Below are positions 46,859-58,251 of a stretch of DNA of 64,000 nt, piece by piece (the first letter of the stretch is position 1; each line of letters begins with the position of its first letter). The DNA is from Trichomonas vaginalis G3 (taxonomy: Eukaryota > Parabasalia > Trichomonadida > Trichomonadidae): assembly GCF_026262505.1 (NCBI RefSeq), contig NC_067206.1, forward strand, positions 28,101,896 to 28,165,895, read 5' to 3'. The notes under the pieces were generated by a model that worked only from the letters and a program-made list of their open reading frames with translations, had not been told where the DNA came from and made no database searches. The position numbers and the translations under genes were made by a program.

Positions 46859-47954
46859 AAAAAATAAAAAAAAATAAATAAAAAATCAGATATGACAAAG
46901 CATGACAAGCATCAGCATGCTCAAGCAATCCCTGAGATAGGGGATGATTTCAGGTTGCTGATTTATAAGGCAGGCTTTGTTCCGGAGAGGCTTTTCGTAT
47001 GCTAAAAATTATTGATACAAATTATTGCGCATTGAGATATTCCAAATCATAAATTCTGATATTTAAGGTATTTTGATTTAAATTTACTTATATCGTTAGT
47101 ACTCTTGTATCTGATTTCAGGCAAAGTAATAGAATATAGTGAGAAACATAAGAGAGAGCTTTATCTAATCGCAAATTTTCTATAATTTTGTATGTAAGAG
47201 AGATTTTCATCATAGTTTATCGAGTTAAACTTTGTTGATCAATATTATTAAATAATATGCTATAAATTGACTTCACTATTGCGTGTTTAAATTAAATATA
47301 TCGAGTAGTGATATTACCGCATTACGCTTTTTTCAACCACTAAAATATATATGTAATTCTCCATGTTTTTCATGGTTCTGACTTAATGGCACGATCTTTT
47401 GTGTATGTCACCAATGAGAGTTTCAGGCATTAAGTAATTTGTTTAATCAAGCATAATAATAAAGAAATTTTAAATGATATAAACTTTTTTATAAACATAC
47501 AAACATGTTTTCGCATGCTTCGTATAAATTGTCTATTAACTTCAAGAATTGCTGAACAATTAAATTTCAAAAAAAAGTCAAAATTCAAAATTTGAAAAGA
47601 AAAAATAAGTTTTTTACATGATTTTTCACTTATATCAAATAATTTTAAAAATAATCTTGCTCTAATTTTCAAAATAAAGTCATATTTTCGTCAAATAAAC
47701 TAAATAACTCTTAAATCAAAAATTATTATTTTTCATAATCTGTTAGAATTAATTCTTACATTAAATTATGAATCAACGATTAACATATTTTCCAAAAACT
47801 GTAATAACTTCGGTTTTTAGATATATTCGATTGAATCCTTCTCATATATGATGAAAATAACACTAGCGATCTGATAAAAACATTCTTACAGTCAATTTAA
47901 ACAAACGTAATTTACAAACAAACAAAAAGAAACAAAAATACCAAAGAATAGAAT
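46859..47954. other. Host intergenic region with one GC-richer structured patch
   Basis: About 1.1 kb. At 46,888-47,003 the composition is clearly richer in GC and folds: ATCAGCA (46,911) pairs with TGCTGAT (46,956), with ATCCC/GGGAT inside. The remainder is AT-rich without features. Confidence 0.45.
46905..47003. ncRNA. Possible structured non-coding RNA, strand unknown
   Basis: Compact nested stem (46,911-46,962) followed by GGCAGGCTTTGTTCCGGAGA. No known RNA family was recognised by eye (not tRNA, 5S or a spliceosomal snRNA I can identify). Proposed only from composition and folding. Confidence 0.2.
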
Positions 47955-48920
47955 TCAATACTTTGCACTACTAGCTTTCTTATTTCTGGCAAATATTCCC
48001 TTTACAAAGACATTTTGTTTAATAACAGCATGCTTTGTAACGGTCGTATTGTACTGAGTTTTCAATGTATCTAGCTTGACATCAGGGACGCCCATTTGGT
48101 ACATAAGTTCAAGCATCTCTCTAGCAGTAGGTCTTTTTTCAGGATCTGGAGTAAGTAAGAGCTTTAGAACTTCTTTTGTACGATCTGATAATTGCTCAGG
48201 GATTTCGACCTCGCCTGCTAAAATCGCTTTCATAATGCCCCTATCAGTGCCTTTCCAAGGATATTGGCAAGTTAACATGGAATAGTAGCAAATGCCTAAT
48301 GACCAAATATCAGCTTTTCTTCCGTCATAATTCTTATGCTCGAAGCTTTCAGGAGCAACATATTCAAGAGTGCCACAAAATGTTCTTCTATAGTTATCAT
48401 CATCGGATAAGGCTTGATAACTTAAGCCGAAATCTACGAGTTTTGGTTGAAAATCTTGGGTCAAAACAATGTTATCAAGTTTAAGATCTCTATGGGCAAC
48501 ATTTATTGAATGGAGATATTCAAGTGTATTTAAGAGCGACACTAAGATTTTTGTTGCTTCCCACTCAGGAAGATGTCCGCGATTAATGACATAGTCGTAC
48601 AGCATACCACGGCGTCCGTATTCCATTATGATACAAATCAAATCGTCAATGTATAAAATATCTTGAATTTTAACAATTCCTGGATGACGAATTCGTTCAA
48701 GCACTCTGATTTCAGTTTCTAATCTGTATATGAATGTATAATTTTCTTGGTTTTTTCTCGATATGATTTTACAAGCAAAAAGATCTTTTGTTTTAGAATG
48801 GCGAACTACAACAACAACAGATGAAGCACCTTCACCAATGACATGAATCGGTACATAACACCCGATAGCTGGTGGGATATTGATTTGATTAGTGTTGCCA
48901 AGTGTTGTTGCGTTCATCAT
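47955..48920 (-). CDS. Serine/threonine protein kinase, CAMK-like
   Basis: 321 aa with a full kinase domain: Gly loop GEGASS (29-34), ATP-binding Lys51 (FACKII), catalytic HRDLKLDN (143-150), DFG (163-165), APE (189-191), DIWSLGICYYSML. All catalytic residues are present, so probably active. The pattern HRDLKLDN and the Thr/Cys activation loop (RRTFCGTLEYVAPE) suit the CAMK/AMPK-like group expanded in trichomonads. The short C-terminal tail ends in a basic stretch. Substrate unknown. Confidence 0.9.
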   Translation of the reverse strand: MMNATTLGNTNQINIPPAIGCYVPIHVIGEGASSVVVVVRHSKTKDLFACKIISRKNQENYTFIYRLETEIRVLERIRHPGIVKIQDILYIDDLICIIMEYGRRGMLYDYVINRGHLPEWEATKILVSLLNTLEYLHSINVAHRDLKLDNIVLTQDFQPKLVDFGLSYQALSDDDNYRRTFCGTLEYVAPESFEHKNYDGRKADIWSLGICYYSMLTCQYPWKGTDRGIMKAILAGEVEIPEQLSDRTKEVLKLLLTPDPEKRPTAREMLELMYQMGVPDVKLDTLKTQYNTTVTKHAVIKQNVFVKGIFARNKKASSAKY

Positions 48921-51058
48921 TACTATAATATATTCAACTTAATGTAATGCTTTGAAAATTATGAAAGCCTAGAAATTTTTGAAAGATATGTTGAATAAAT
49001 TTGAAAGGTACTTTTAGATTGGCTAACGTAGTGCAAATAGAAATTTTTGGAAATTATTTAACATCTATGGATATATATCTGGTTGTTAATTAAGAATGCT
49101 TTGAAATTTGAACGGTTTTGGAAGTTTGAAAAATTACAAATAATTATTTTGACGAAAATAAATTAAATTTTAGGATTTAGATCTGGTGCTAGTATCTCTT
49201 ACCGAATTTAAAATTATTTATGCCAATAATAATCTTGATTTTTTGATTGTTATTTAAATATTCAAATTTAATATATTGAATTATCAATATAGGTATAGAT
49301 ACCATTATTTTCATTAAGGTTGATTTCGATCAAAAATTTTTGATAAGAATAGTATTTGTGTCAATGCATAGAGTACACCATACATCTATCAATTCTCGCA
49401 GCGAAATTATTTGATTGAATAAAACCGATATACATATACAAAAGTACTTTATAATTTTATGAATTTTATTATACATTATCCTTTATTGAATCAATTCAGA
49501 TTTTCCATCTTTTTTTACTAATTGATTTTCACCTTCTCAAATTTACTCTTTACTCTCAAATTTTGTGATATGTTTATGGCATTAAACTTTAACCGAAGTT
49601 GTTAAAAGTCAGTAATATAATATTTCATAATATGTATTACGAAATTAAAATTACTACTTCTCAAATTTATAAAATTCTAAAACTTTAGATTTTAATAATT
49701 ATACTCATCTTTATGTGCATTAATATTCCAAATTTTATAATTCATTTGTAATTCTTTTGATTTTCAATGTGCTTTCAAAAGTTTTAATTATATTAACTTC
49801 AAATTCTTCAACAATATTGTAACAAATAATATTGATATACTCTTATTATTGAAATTTAATAATATTATTTTCAATTTAAACATCGGTTTTTCAATCAAAT
49901 ATCCAACGTAGTCACTCTATTTTTTATTTCATATAGCTCCCATATTGTATTCGAACACATTCTTTCAATTTCGTTCAAAATTTCATTTCCTTACTTGATT
50001 GGTTCAATTACTTTTGTAAAGTTTTCAATTTTTATTCGATTTCAAAGTATATATCTATATCCTTATTCTTTTCCAAAGTAACATTTAAATAGTGCTTAAA
50101 TGCATTCTCATCTCTCTATAAATATGAGTGAAAGCAATTTTATTCTCAATGTTCTTTAGTAATATTTCATATTGGCACTTAATATTCTCTTCAACATATA
50201 TGATATTTCACCCATGTACCTTGTGATTTGCATTTGCTCTTTATTTTCCCCATTTCATTATAAATTAGTCTGTAATGATCAAATTCTTACCTTCTTTTGC
50301 CATAAAAGCCCAACACCTAAGAAATTTATTAAATTAAATTATAATATTAGCTGCATTTTCAAATTTCATAATTCGAAATTTTTTAATAGAAAGATATAAT
50401 AGACAAAATATGCAACAAACCTACAGTAATTGATCAAGCAACAAATATTAAACCATATACAGAAAAATAGAGAATGAAAGTAATTTTGAAGAGGATTATG
50501 GATGATTCTTACTTTTTATTATAATGTTACCATTAGTTCACATGAATTTTATAAAATGAGTTATAATAGGGGATTTTTATAAAAGCTGGATTTTATAACT
50601 AAAAAATAAGGAACAGACAATTACATAAAGCTATGCAATTATTAAAAACATGCAAATAACATCAAGGATATTGATTCGTAAATTCAAAATATTTATCACC
50701 GATTCTTTAAATTTTTTCTGATTTATAGCTGAATAACCATAAATAAGTATTATGTATTATGGCAGACGATCACAGAGCACAAAGATTATACGCTATTTCG
50801 ATGAGACACCTAAAAATTATTTAAATTGAATGAGAATTGATCGAACTCATTTCAATTTTTTTGAGATTTCATTTAGACACGCAACCAAGTACATTTTCTA
50901 ACGACTATCATTATTACGATCAGATTGAAATAAATTGAGAATAAAATTGAGCGTATTTCCTTCAATTTAAAAAATTTTCGTTACGTAGTAATTTTAATAT
51001 TTCTTATACATACTTTTATTTTTCATTTGAAGGCTGACAATTTCCGATCACAATAAAA
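48921..51058. other. Long AT-rich host intergenic region
   Basis: 2.1 kb with no convincing gene, repeat family or RNA. A 75-codon open frame at 50,172 is judged chance. Immediately before the next gene, GATCACAATAAAAATG contains a TCA initiator 11 bp from the ATG. Confidence 0.5.
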
Positions 51059-52915
51059 ATGAATGATCAATTAAGTGCTTTTGAAAACAGAGATGTAGAG
51101 ATTGCTCAATCTAATGACCAAGATGATCTGCTGAATCTAGCTGAAGTCGAGATTCCTATTAAAATTCATAATACTGCAACTTGGAGCGAAAAAAATCTGA
51201 ATTCAAATATTTTAACAATACAAATCAATCTTCTCATTAGCTCGATACTTTCTGTATTTTATCCAGATGAACCGCACATTATGACAAAAATAATTTGTGC
51301 TTTCAAAGACGTAATTTCTCTATCTCCTAAACTTTTCCCGTCATTGACTCTCCAAACATTATTCAATATCATTCTAGCCATTCCTTCAATTATCATTATC
51401 TCCTTAAACGCTGCAAAAAGACATTATGAAATTGAAAATCCTCGTTATGAAAAATTTTATATTTTAATTAAGAAAATCATGAATGTTTTCACAATATTCA
51501 TCAATGTACACACAGGAGCCATGTTTGGATACTTAGTTGGTGACTTTTCAACTAATATTCCATTAGGAATTTCTGCTTTAGTTGTACAGTTGATCTGGCA
51601 TTCTTCTTTATTAGAATTAGATTACCTCTCTGCATTCGGACATGATTTCAGTCCTGTAATTGCAGGATTATTTGAAAATTCACCGGCTTTAGTATTTGGT
51701 ATGTACTCAGTAGCTCAACTTTCATTCCCAAGAAAGGCAAGCGTATATATTTACACAATTCCGATTCTTTTAATGAGTTTAATTACATTATATTGCGTTG
51801 CAAAAACTTCATGGTTTGTTGGCAATAGGAAAAAAGCAGCAACAACAGTTGGTTGTTTTATGATTTTCGTCATCACAAATTTGCTTCAATATCTTATTCC
51901 GTCAAAAACTGTTTATTGGCTTACAGTTTGCTATATTCTGATCAATGTATTGGCAATATTCGGTGAGTGGAAGCTTCCTGCTCCAGTAATTAAGAAATCC
52001 AGGAAGATAAATAAAGAAAACCGTCAAACTTACAATGACGGGCCAAACGAAACGGAAGTGAGACCAAAGAACAAAATATTTACATTTGAACCACAAGATT
52101 TTGCAACTCTTTTCGTTTTCGTCTTTGGTATTTTACTTATGACTTATTTCAACGCAATGGCAGCTCGCCAGATGCCAATTGGACAACCATTGCCAGACTT
52201 TATCCATAACATATTCAATACAGGCCATGAAATCAGAGGATCAAAGACATTTTTGGAAATGCAGTTTTCAAACATGCTTTGCGTAGTATATATCGCATAT
52301 TCATTCATATTGGTACTTGCTTTCCCCGATGTAACAAACGCCAGAAAGTTTTTGATTCTTTATGGTGTTGAATGCGTCATAAGAGCTTTTTCTTTCATCA
52401 TTACATCGATGCCAGCACCATGTACAGGACTTCCTAATTGCCCTTGCGCTGATCCGAAGGAACTTGCTCGAATTAGAGCATTGCATCCCCTGAAGATCGC
52501 TTTGACATGGACATTTGGATTCGGAATGTTCGCGAAATTACCTCAATGTGGTGATTTGATTGTTTCCGGACACACAATGTTCATGTGGCAGACAAGCAGA
52601 TGGATAATGGAAGTTACACAACGAATTTTACCAACATGGCTCTCTTTTCTTGTGAAATTGGCTTCTTATTATACATTTTTGACTGGAATTTGTTATATTA
52701 CATTGTCTAGGAACCATTACACAATAGATATTTGGTTTGGATTCATTATTTCTGAAGCTTGCTTCTATATCTACGGAATGTTGGAAGAAAAAGTTGAAGA
52801 TGCAAGCAACAACCAGTTCATGGTGAGAGTTTTGAGATGGTTTGAAACAAGGAAAATACCAATTCTCAAAGAACCATACGAAATAGAGGAACCTTCCGAA
52901 AAGGATGAGGCTTAG
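51059..52915 (+). CDS. Sphingomyelin-synthase-like multi-pass membrane protein
   Basis: 618 aa. The C-terminal domain has the two signature motifs of the SMS/PAP2_C family: CGDLIVSGHT (residues 497-506) and RNHYTIDIWFG with His553 and Asp557, which with His505 form the catalytic triad. The family transfers a phospho-head group onto ceramide in Golgi or plasma membrane. The N-terminal 380 residues add many extra hydrophobic segments, more than in the human enzymes, so this is a long variant. Substrate (choline, ethanolamine or inositol head group) cannot be read from sequence. Confidence 0.8.
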   Translation: MNDQLSAFENRDVEIAQSNDQDDLLNLAEVEIPIKIHNTATWSEKNLNSNILTIQINLLISSILSVFYPDEPHIMTKIICAFKDVISLSPKLFPSLTLQTLFNIILAIPSIIIISLNAAKRHYEIENPRYEKFYILIKKIMNVFTIFINVHTGAMFGYLVGDFSTNIPLGISALVVQLIWHSSLLELDYLSAFGHDFSPVIAGLFENSPALVFGMYSVAQLSFPRKASVYIYTIPILLMSLITLYCVAKTSWFVGNRKKAATTVGCFMIFVITNLLQYLIPSKTVYWLTVCYILINVLAIFGEWKLPAPVIKKSRKINKENRQTYNDGPNETEVRPKNKIFTFEPQDFATLFVFVFGILLMTYFNAMAARQMPIGQPLPDFIHNIFNTGHEIRGSKTFLEMQFSNMLCVVYIAYSFILVLAFPDVTNARKFLILYGVECVIRAFSFIITSMPAPCTGLPNCPCADPKELARIRALHPLKIALTWTFGFGMFAKLPQCGDLIVSGHTMFMWQTSRWIMEVTQRILPTWLSFLVKLASYYTFLTGICYITLSRNHYTIDIWFGFIISEACFYIYGMLEEKVEDASNNQFMVRVLRWFETRKIPILKEPYEIEEPSEKDEA

Positions 52916-53755
52916 TCTTATATACATGTAAGAATAAATTGTTTTATTTATCTTTTTTAATAAATCTAACATACGATTATTATTTTTGAGATCTTAGCTT
53001 TCTTCGACCAAAGAGATGCGAACAATATTTATAGGTATATGCATAACTAGGCCTAGGTATTTTCCAGAATGAACAGATGAGCTAAGCTGCTAATATTGGG
53101 AGTGGGAACACTTCTTATTTTTTTTGATCCAAATGCTGTTCTTTAGTATTTACACTTTTATTGCACTTCTAACAGGTTTCAAGTCTGCATAAAAACGCAA
53201 CAAAAGTGTAAATTTACCTAGCAATTTTATTCTTTTTATTTCCTTAAAGGTGCACTCACGCCCATCTGACACCAATTCAAATTCCTGGCAACTGGCTTGA
53301 AACGTCATTGAAAATTTTTAATGTTGTTTGGAGATGAGACATCTGATCATGATCAGAGAAGAACCATGTGAAGTAAAAGCACCATATCAAGATAGATATA
53401 CATCTCGGACTACTCTTGCCAGATATTCTCAAACGATTTCAACCTGAAAAATCTTGAAACTTATGCATACACATAGTTGATGAATTCCACCATTCAAATG
53501 ATGCTTCATTATCAGAATTGGAAAAAAAAAGCTTAAGAGTGCACTTACGCCCCTATGACATGGCCTTCAATTATGATATTTAAGGTTAATTTTCAAAAAC
53601 TCTTCTCACCAGTTGTCAAAAATTTGGATTAAAGTCAGATGGGAGTAAGTGCAGCCTTAAAACAAGTTGAAAATGAAATATTGCTATTTATTCGAGAAAT
53701 CGTATCAAAATTATTAGTTACTCAAAAATTTAAAATTTTATCACTAGAGTTCGTA
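52916..53755. other. Host intergenic region holding TTAA miniature elements
   Basis: Contains the 409-bp element 53,248-53,656 with a further internal end at 53,537. No gene. Confidence 0.6.
53248..53656. mobile_element. 409-bp TTAA-flanked MITE
   Basis: Starts AGGTGCACTCACGCCCATCT, ends (reversed) GGCTGCACTTACTCCCATCT, both continuing GAC; TTAA at 53,244-53,247 and 53,657-53,660. An additional TTAA plus GAGTGCACTTACGCCCC at 53,533 suggests a second, shorter copy nested or merged within it. Confidence 0.75.
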
Positions 53756-56374
53756 TTAAAGCTCATTCATTGATCTAAAGAGATCCAGCACATGACTTGC
53801 TAATTTGTATGTTTCTTCATCATAATCATTTTTGGTTTTTTCACTCTCAACGGCTAGATCAACAGGGGTCTTCTTATCTTTATTTAAAGCATGTATATCA
53901 GCACCATTAGAAATTAATATTTCAAAGAGTTCGTTCTTACCTCCTTGTGCAGCATAATGAAGAGGCGTCATCCCAGTATGAGTTTTTGCATTTACATCTG
54001 CCCCATTTGAAAGTAGAAGTTCAATTAAATCTTTAGCATTATTTTTCAACTCATAACTAATATGAAGTACGGTATAATGAAGTGCTGCCATTCCGGTAAA
54101 ATCTTGCATGTTGACATTTGCGCCATGCAAAATCAGAAGTTCAGCAATTTCTTTATATTTATATATTATTGCACACATAAGAGGTGTTTGAGAATATATG
54201 TTCTGATTATCATTTACATTTGCCCCGTTTGAAATTAGAATATCAACAATTTTAATATTACCTTTGCGACATGCAGTAAAAAGTACTGAAAAACCATTCT
54301 TATCTTTACTGTTGACGTTGGCCCCATGTGAAACAAGTAACTCTACTATATCGGTATTATTTTTTTAATGGCTTTTTTAAGATCAGTTCCGACAATTTTA
54401 GTTTTATTTAAAATCAATGCCGACGCAATTTTTGTTTGATTTTCAATTATTGCATTATGTAAAGCTGTAATACCATCATGATATGAATAATTAATATCTG
54501 CACCATTTGCATACAAATATTCACAAAGAGCAGGAATATGGAATTTTGGAGATACCATAAAGCATTCATTCACATTATTAGTTGCATTTAAATACGTAAT
54601 AAATACGTGAAGGTTCCCGAAATCAGCAGATCTTTGAAACCAATCATGTATTTCATATTCATTAAACAAATGTAAAAAATTGTTAAGGGTGCACCCGTAT
54701 GTACGTTTATTTGAGAGGAGGAGGATTACCCTCTCAATTTTGAGGGATTCGTTAGTTTATTTTCTCGATGAATATGCAATAAAATTTGATTTTTACCTTA
54801 TCAATATACTTCATATAATATACACATGTTCATGTAAAAACTTTTTTTCCAAAATCCTCAGGAATTAAGGGATTTTTGAATTTTAAGAATTTTTTTCGAA
54901 TTTTTTCGAAAAAAAATATTTTCAGAACATCCTTAACGACTAAGATTTAGGAACAATGTTAAGTATCAAAAAGAAAGGAGGTCTGATATAGACAACATAT
55001 ATCGTTGAAGGTTGAAAAAATCTCTAATATTTGAGCCAAATTTCAAATTTTAATTTTTTGAAAAAGAGGCCACCCGTATGTACGTTTATTTGAGAGGAGG
55101 AGGATTATATTTTTGAAAGGGTGAAACATTATGGATATGTTAATTATATAATAATATGTATTATTATAAAAAAGAAAAAATAAAGCACGTTAAAATTTTT
55201 CTTTCTTGATTTTTTACAAAATCTACTTAGAATTATGCAAAATATGACTAAATAATTATAAATTTCAAGTTAAATTTTAATTTTGATAAATAATTTAAAT
55301 TTCAAAATATCAAGTTCAGTTCGACTATGTATGTAGTAATTCCTCAATAAAGTGCCAAAACCCTATTAAAATATATGAACATTTTCAACATTTTAATGTT
55401 TTTATTTAAAAATTTGATGGAATATGAGCTTCAAACAATTATTATGTAAATAAAAATAATTAAATATATGTATTTATTCGTATTACAACCGTAGTAATTC
55501 GATTCTTCCTTTCTTCTACTGAGTTTTGAATTTGATTTCGAATTGTAAAGAGATTCAAAGGGAAAATACTAGCGGATAAAAACTACCTCCATGAAAGGGT
55601 CATAATAGAGTCAAGTTGTATTTTTTGATATTTTTTGCTTTTCGAGCCTAAATAGGTAGCCAAGATAATGCCTAAAAATAAGGTTCTAAATTCTGAAGTT
55701 TACATGATCCTCTCGTGTGCACCCTTAATATTATGAGATGAAACTGCCGCATTCATTGTAGTTTCATCAGGTTTTTGCACACTCAAACACTCTTGTATGA
55801 TATATTGATTGTCTGACCTAAAAGCATTATCAAGACATTCTTTGGTAATTTCCACATCAAATTGTTCTCTTAATAACTTGAAACAGTTAATTGCTCCTCT
55901 CAAACAACATTTTTTAAGTAGTTTACTGAGATCACGTGTTTCCCTTTTCAAGTGATACAATAGTTCATCTTTATTATCATATAATATTGCATTTTTGGGT
56001 GTATTTATTTTAACCTCAAGAGTTTCTGTTATAAATGAGATAAAATCATCGTCAATACAATGATATTCTTCATTTATTCTATTAATTAACTCAAGGTACC
56101 CATGAGGATAATGAAAACTTGTTTTACAAACTGCATATAAAATAAAAATTGTCTCATTAGCTGTAAAATATCCAGTATCAATCAAGTTATTTTTGATTTC
56201 TTCGTATAATCCAGCTGTTGAGTCTATTTCATCTGTATCCAATTGATATATTGCATCCCATGTATTAATGTATCCTTTGTACTCATTCATAAGTGTATCA
56301 TAATGAGACCCTGCTTGGCTCAAGATAAATAGATAAAAATTAAGTTGATTGCCATGATATTGATGAATCAACAC
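53756..56374 (-). pseudogene. DUF3447/ankyrin-repeat gene interrupted by a transposon
   Basis: Reading from 56,374 down: a DUF3447-type N-terminal region (INRINEEYHCIDDDFISFIT, CCLRGAINCFKLLREQFDVE, DETTMNAAVSSHNI), then the 1,038-bp TTAA element (54,687-55,724), then FNEYEIHDWFQRSADFGNLH and at least six ankyrin repeats (NGADVNAKTHTGMTPLHYAA and similar). Besides the insertion there is a frame change at an A run near 54,363. The 5' end has no ATG and abuts the mariner element, so the start is probably lost. A typical member of the large trichomonad ankyrin family, now inactive. Confidence 0.8.
54687..55724. mobile_element. 1,038-bp TTAA-flanked non-autonomous element
   Basis: Ends GGGTGCACCCG and, reversed, GGGTGCACACG; TTAA at 54,683-54,686 and 55,725-55,728. 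No transposase reading frame. A 38-bp stretch beginning CACCCGTATGTACGTTTATT recurs at 55,071. Shares the GTGCAC end core and TTAA with the two smaller elements. Confidence 0.7.
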
Positions 56375-56390
56375 TGAGTGTCAAAAAATA

Positions 56391-57695
56391 TAGGGTGTCC
56401 AAAGGTGCGTTTAGCACAGCGCTCTATATGAGACTATTAAAGGAGATATATGCTGATTATAAATATATAATAAAAAATATGAATATATGTATATGATGAG
56501 TATGTTGTATTTTGGCGCCATGCCGGGATATAAAATGAATTTTGAGACAAGAGGCGGTTTTGCGGGAAATTTTGGCGGGATTTTTTTCATTTTTTTAATG
56601 AATCATAAAGAAAACATCCTCGCTCTTGCAAAAAAATGCAAAGACTGTAAAAAAAATCTACGAGACATTGGTAAAATGCTTCGGTATGGATGCTCCTAGC
56701 TATTCCACTGTAACGTATCATGTTAGGATGTATCACTTCATGAACAAAAAGGCGCCCATCATAAAAATTGACAAAAAATCGCCGGATCAAAGAAAAATCA
56801 AAGCAATTCTTCAAGCGCTAGATGAAGACCAAAGAGCATCACTCAGAAGGATAGAGGAGATGACAAAGATACCACGTACAACAGTCAGTTATTATCTGCA
56901 CAATTATTTGAACTACAAACTAGCGTATACACGTTGGGTTCCGCACAACCTTAATTCAGTTCAAAAAAAATCTAGAGTCCAATCTTCGAAAGAGCTCCTC
57001 TCTATATTGGGTGCGTATCAATCCAAGAAGTTTCGCTTTTTAGTAACAGGGGACGAGTCTTGGTTTCAATATGCAACAGAAGCCAAAATCATGTGGATCC
57101 CGAAGGATGAAAATCCGCAAACATTCCCGAAGAAAAAAATTGACACACCAATGATGATGTTGTCGGTTTTTTGGGGCGTGAATGGCATCCTCGCAATTGA
57201 TATTCTTCAAAAACCTAATACGATGAATGCTCAGTATCTAATTGACAATGTTCTTACTCAAATTATCAATTCTGATGAGTTTGAGAAATCCAAACAACAA
57301 AAACAAAAGTTTGCAATTCATTTTGATAATTCAAGAGTTCACAAAAGTCATAAGGTAATGAATTACTTGGTGGAAAACAATGTCAAAGTTGTTCCAAACC
57401 CAATTTATTCACCTGATATTGCACCCTCTGACTTTTATTTATTCGGCACGCTAAAAAAGAGAGCTGAAGGACGCGAATTCGCGAGTCCAGATGATCTTGA
57501 AAATTTTGTAAGAGAGCAATTTGAGCAATTTTCTCATGATGATTTAAAGCGTGTCTTTCAAGCCTGGATCGATCGCTGCGAACGCGTGATTGAATCCAAT
57601 GGTGATTATATTTAAATAAACTTTATATATATGTAACTTGTTTATTTCTATTCGCAGTATTCAGGTTTGTGCTAAACACACCTTTGGACACCCTA
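56391..57695 (+). mobile_element. Mariner-type DNA transposon, 1.3 kb
   Basis: Inverted ends TAGGGTGTCCAAAGGTG(C/T)GTTTAGCACA, flanked by TA at 56,389-56,390 and 57,696-57,697, the mariner target duplication. It encodes one transposase (below). The high similarity of the two ends suggests a young copy. Confidence 0.9.
56626..57615 (+). CDS. Mariner transposase (DD34D)
   Basis: 329 codons open. Helix-turn-helix region (IPRTTVSYYLHNYL), mariner motif WVPHNL (104-109), catalytic Asp143 (TGDESWF), Asp234 (HFDNSRVH) and Asp269 (YSPDIAPSD), the last two exactly 34 residues apart. All three catalytic residues are present. The open frame has no ATG at its beginning (first in-frame ATG at codon 21), whereas an upstream frame (MNHKENILALAKK) starts well but ends at 56,699; an A run at about 56,630 is the likely slip, so one frameshift probably disables it. 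Confidence 0.85.
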   Translation: MQKNAKTVKKIYETLVKCFGMDAPSYSTVTYHVRMYHFMNKKAPIIKIDKKSPDQRKIKAILQALDEDQRASLRRIEEMTKIPRTTVSYYLHNYLNYKLAYTRWVPHNLNSVQKKSRVQSSKELLSILGAYQSKKFRFLVTGDESWFQYATEAKIMWIPKDENPQTFPKKKIDTPMMMLSVFWGVNGILAIDILQKPNTMNAQYLIDNVLTQIINSDEFEKSKQQKQKFAIHFDNSRVHKSHKVMNYLVENNVKVVPNPIYSPDIAPSDFYLFGTLKKRAEGREFASPDDLENFVREQFEQFSHDDLKRVFQAWIDRCERVIESNGDYI

Positions 57696-57710
57696 TATTA
57701 AAAATCCAAT

Positions 57711-58251
57711 ATATTTTGAGAGAAAAGGGTATTTTTTTGATTAGATAGAATGTTCATACAATTGAAATATAATCCATCGGAGTGACGTTTTTTCGAGAAC
57801 AATTGTTATAGCTATCGTCTGACAAGGGTAATTTGAAATTTAAACTATATAATGTACATCATGCAAATATCAATTATCTTTCAGTACGTTAAAATTCTTT
57901 CTCAATTTTAATGAAACAATTTTTTTGTTCATCCTCTGAGCCCACCAATATTTGAAATGTCTATTAATTTTCCAGAGGCATACCTCTAACTCTGCCACTA
58001 CTTTGATGATATCCAAACAAAAATGACAATAATTAGAGATTTCAACGGTAGATTTTTTTTTAAAATATATTATTATTTGATGGCGTGTAATGCTACAATT
58101 AATACTTACTTAATTTAATTCAAAATTTCAGCTATAAATTCCCAATACAAGTGCAATTTACTTCATTTTTCCTATTGTATCAAATAGGAAAATTCGCAAA
58201 AATATCTTAAACAAATATCATTTATAAACATAATTAACAATAAAAAACATT
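57711..58251. other. Host intergenic region, nothing recognised
   Basis: 540 bp AT-rich sequence between the mariner and the ATG2-like gene's 3' end. Confidence 0.4.

Noticed and set aside
47430-47672. 80-codon minus-strand open frame
   Set aside because: Composition is that of AT-rich spacer; no start context or recognisable sequence.
50172-50399. 75-codon open frame in the 2.1-kb intergenic region
   Set aside because: AT-rich composition gives such frames by chance; no domain, no initiator site nearby.
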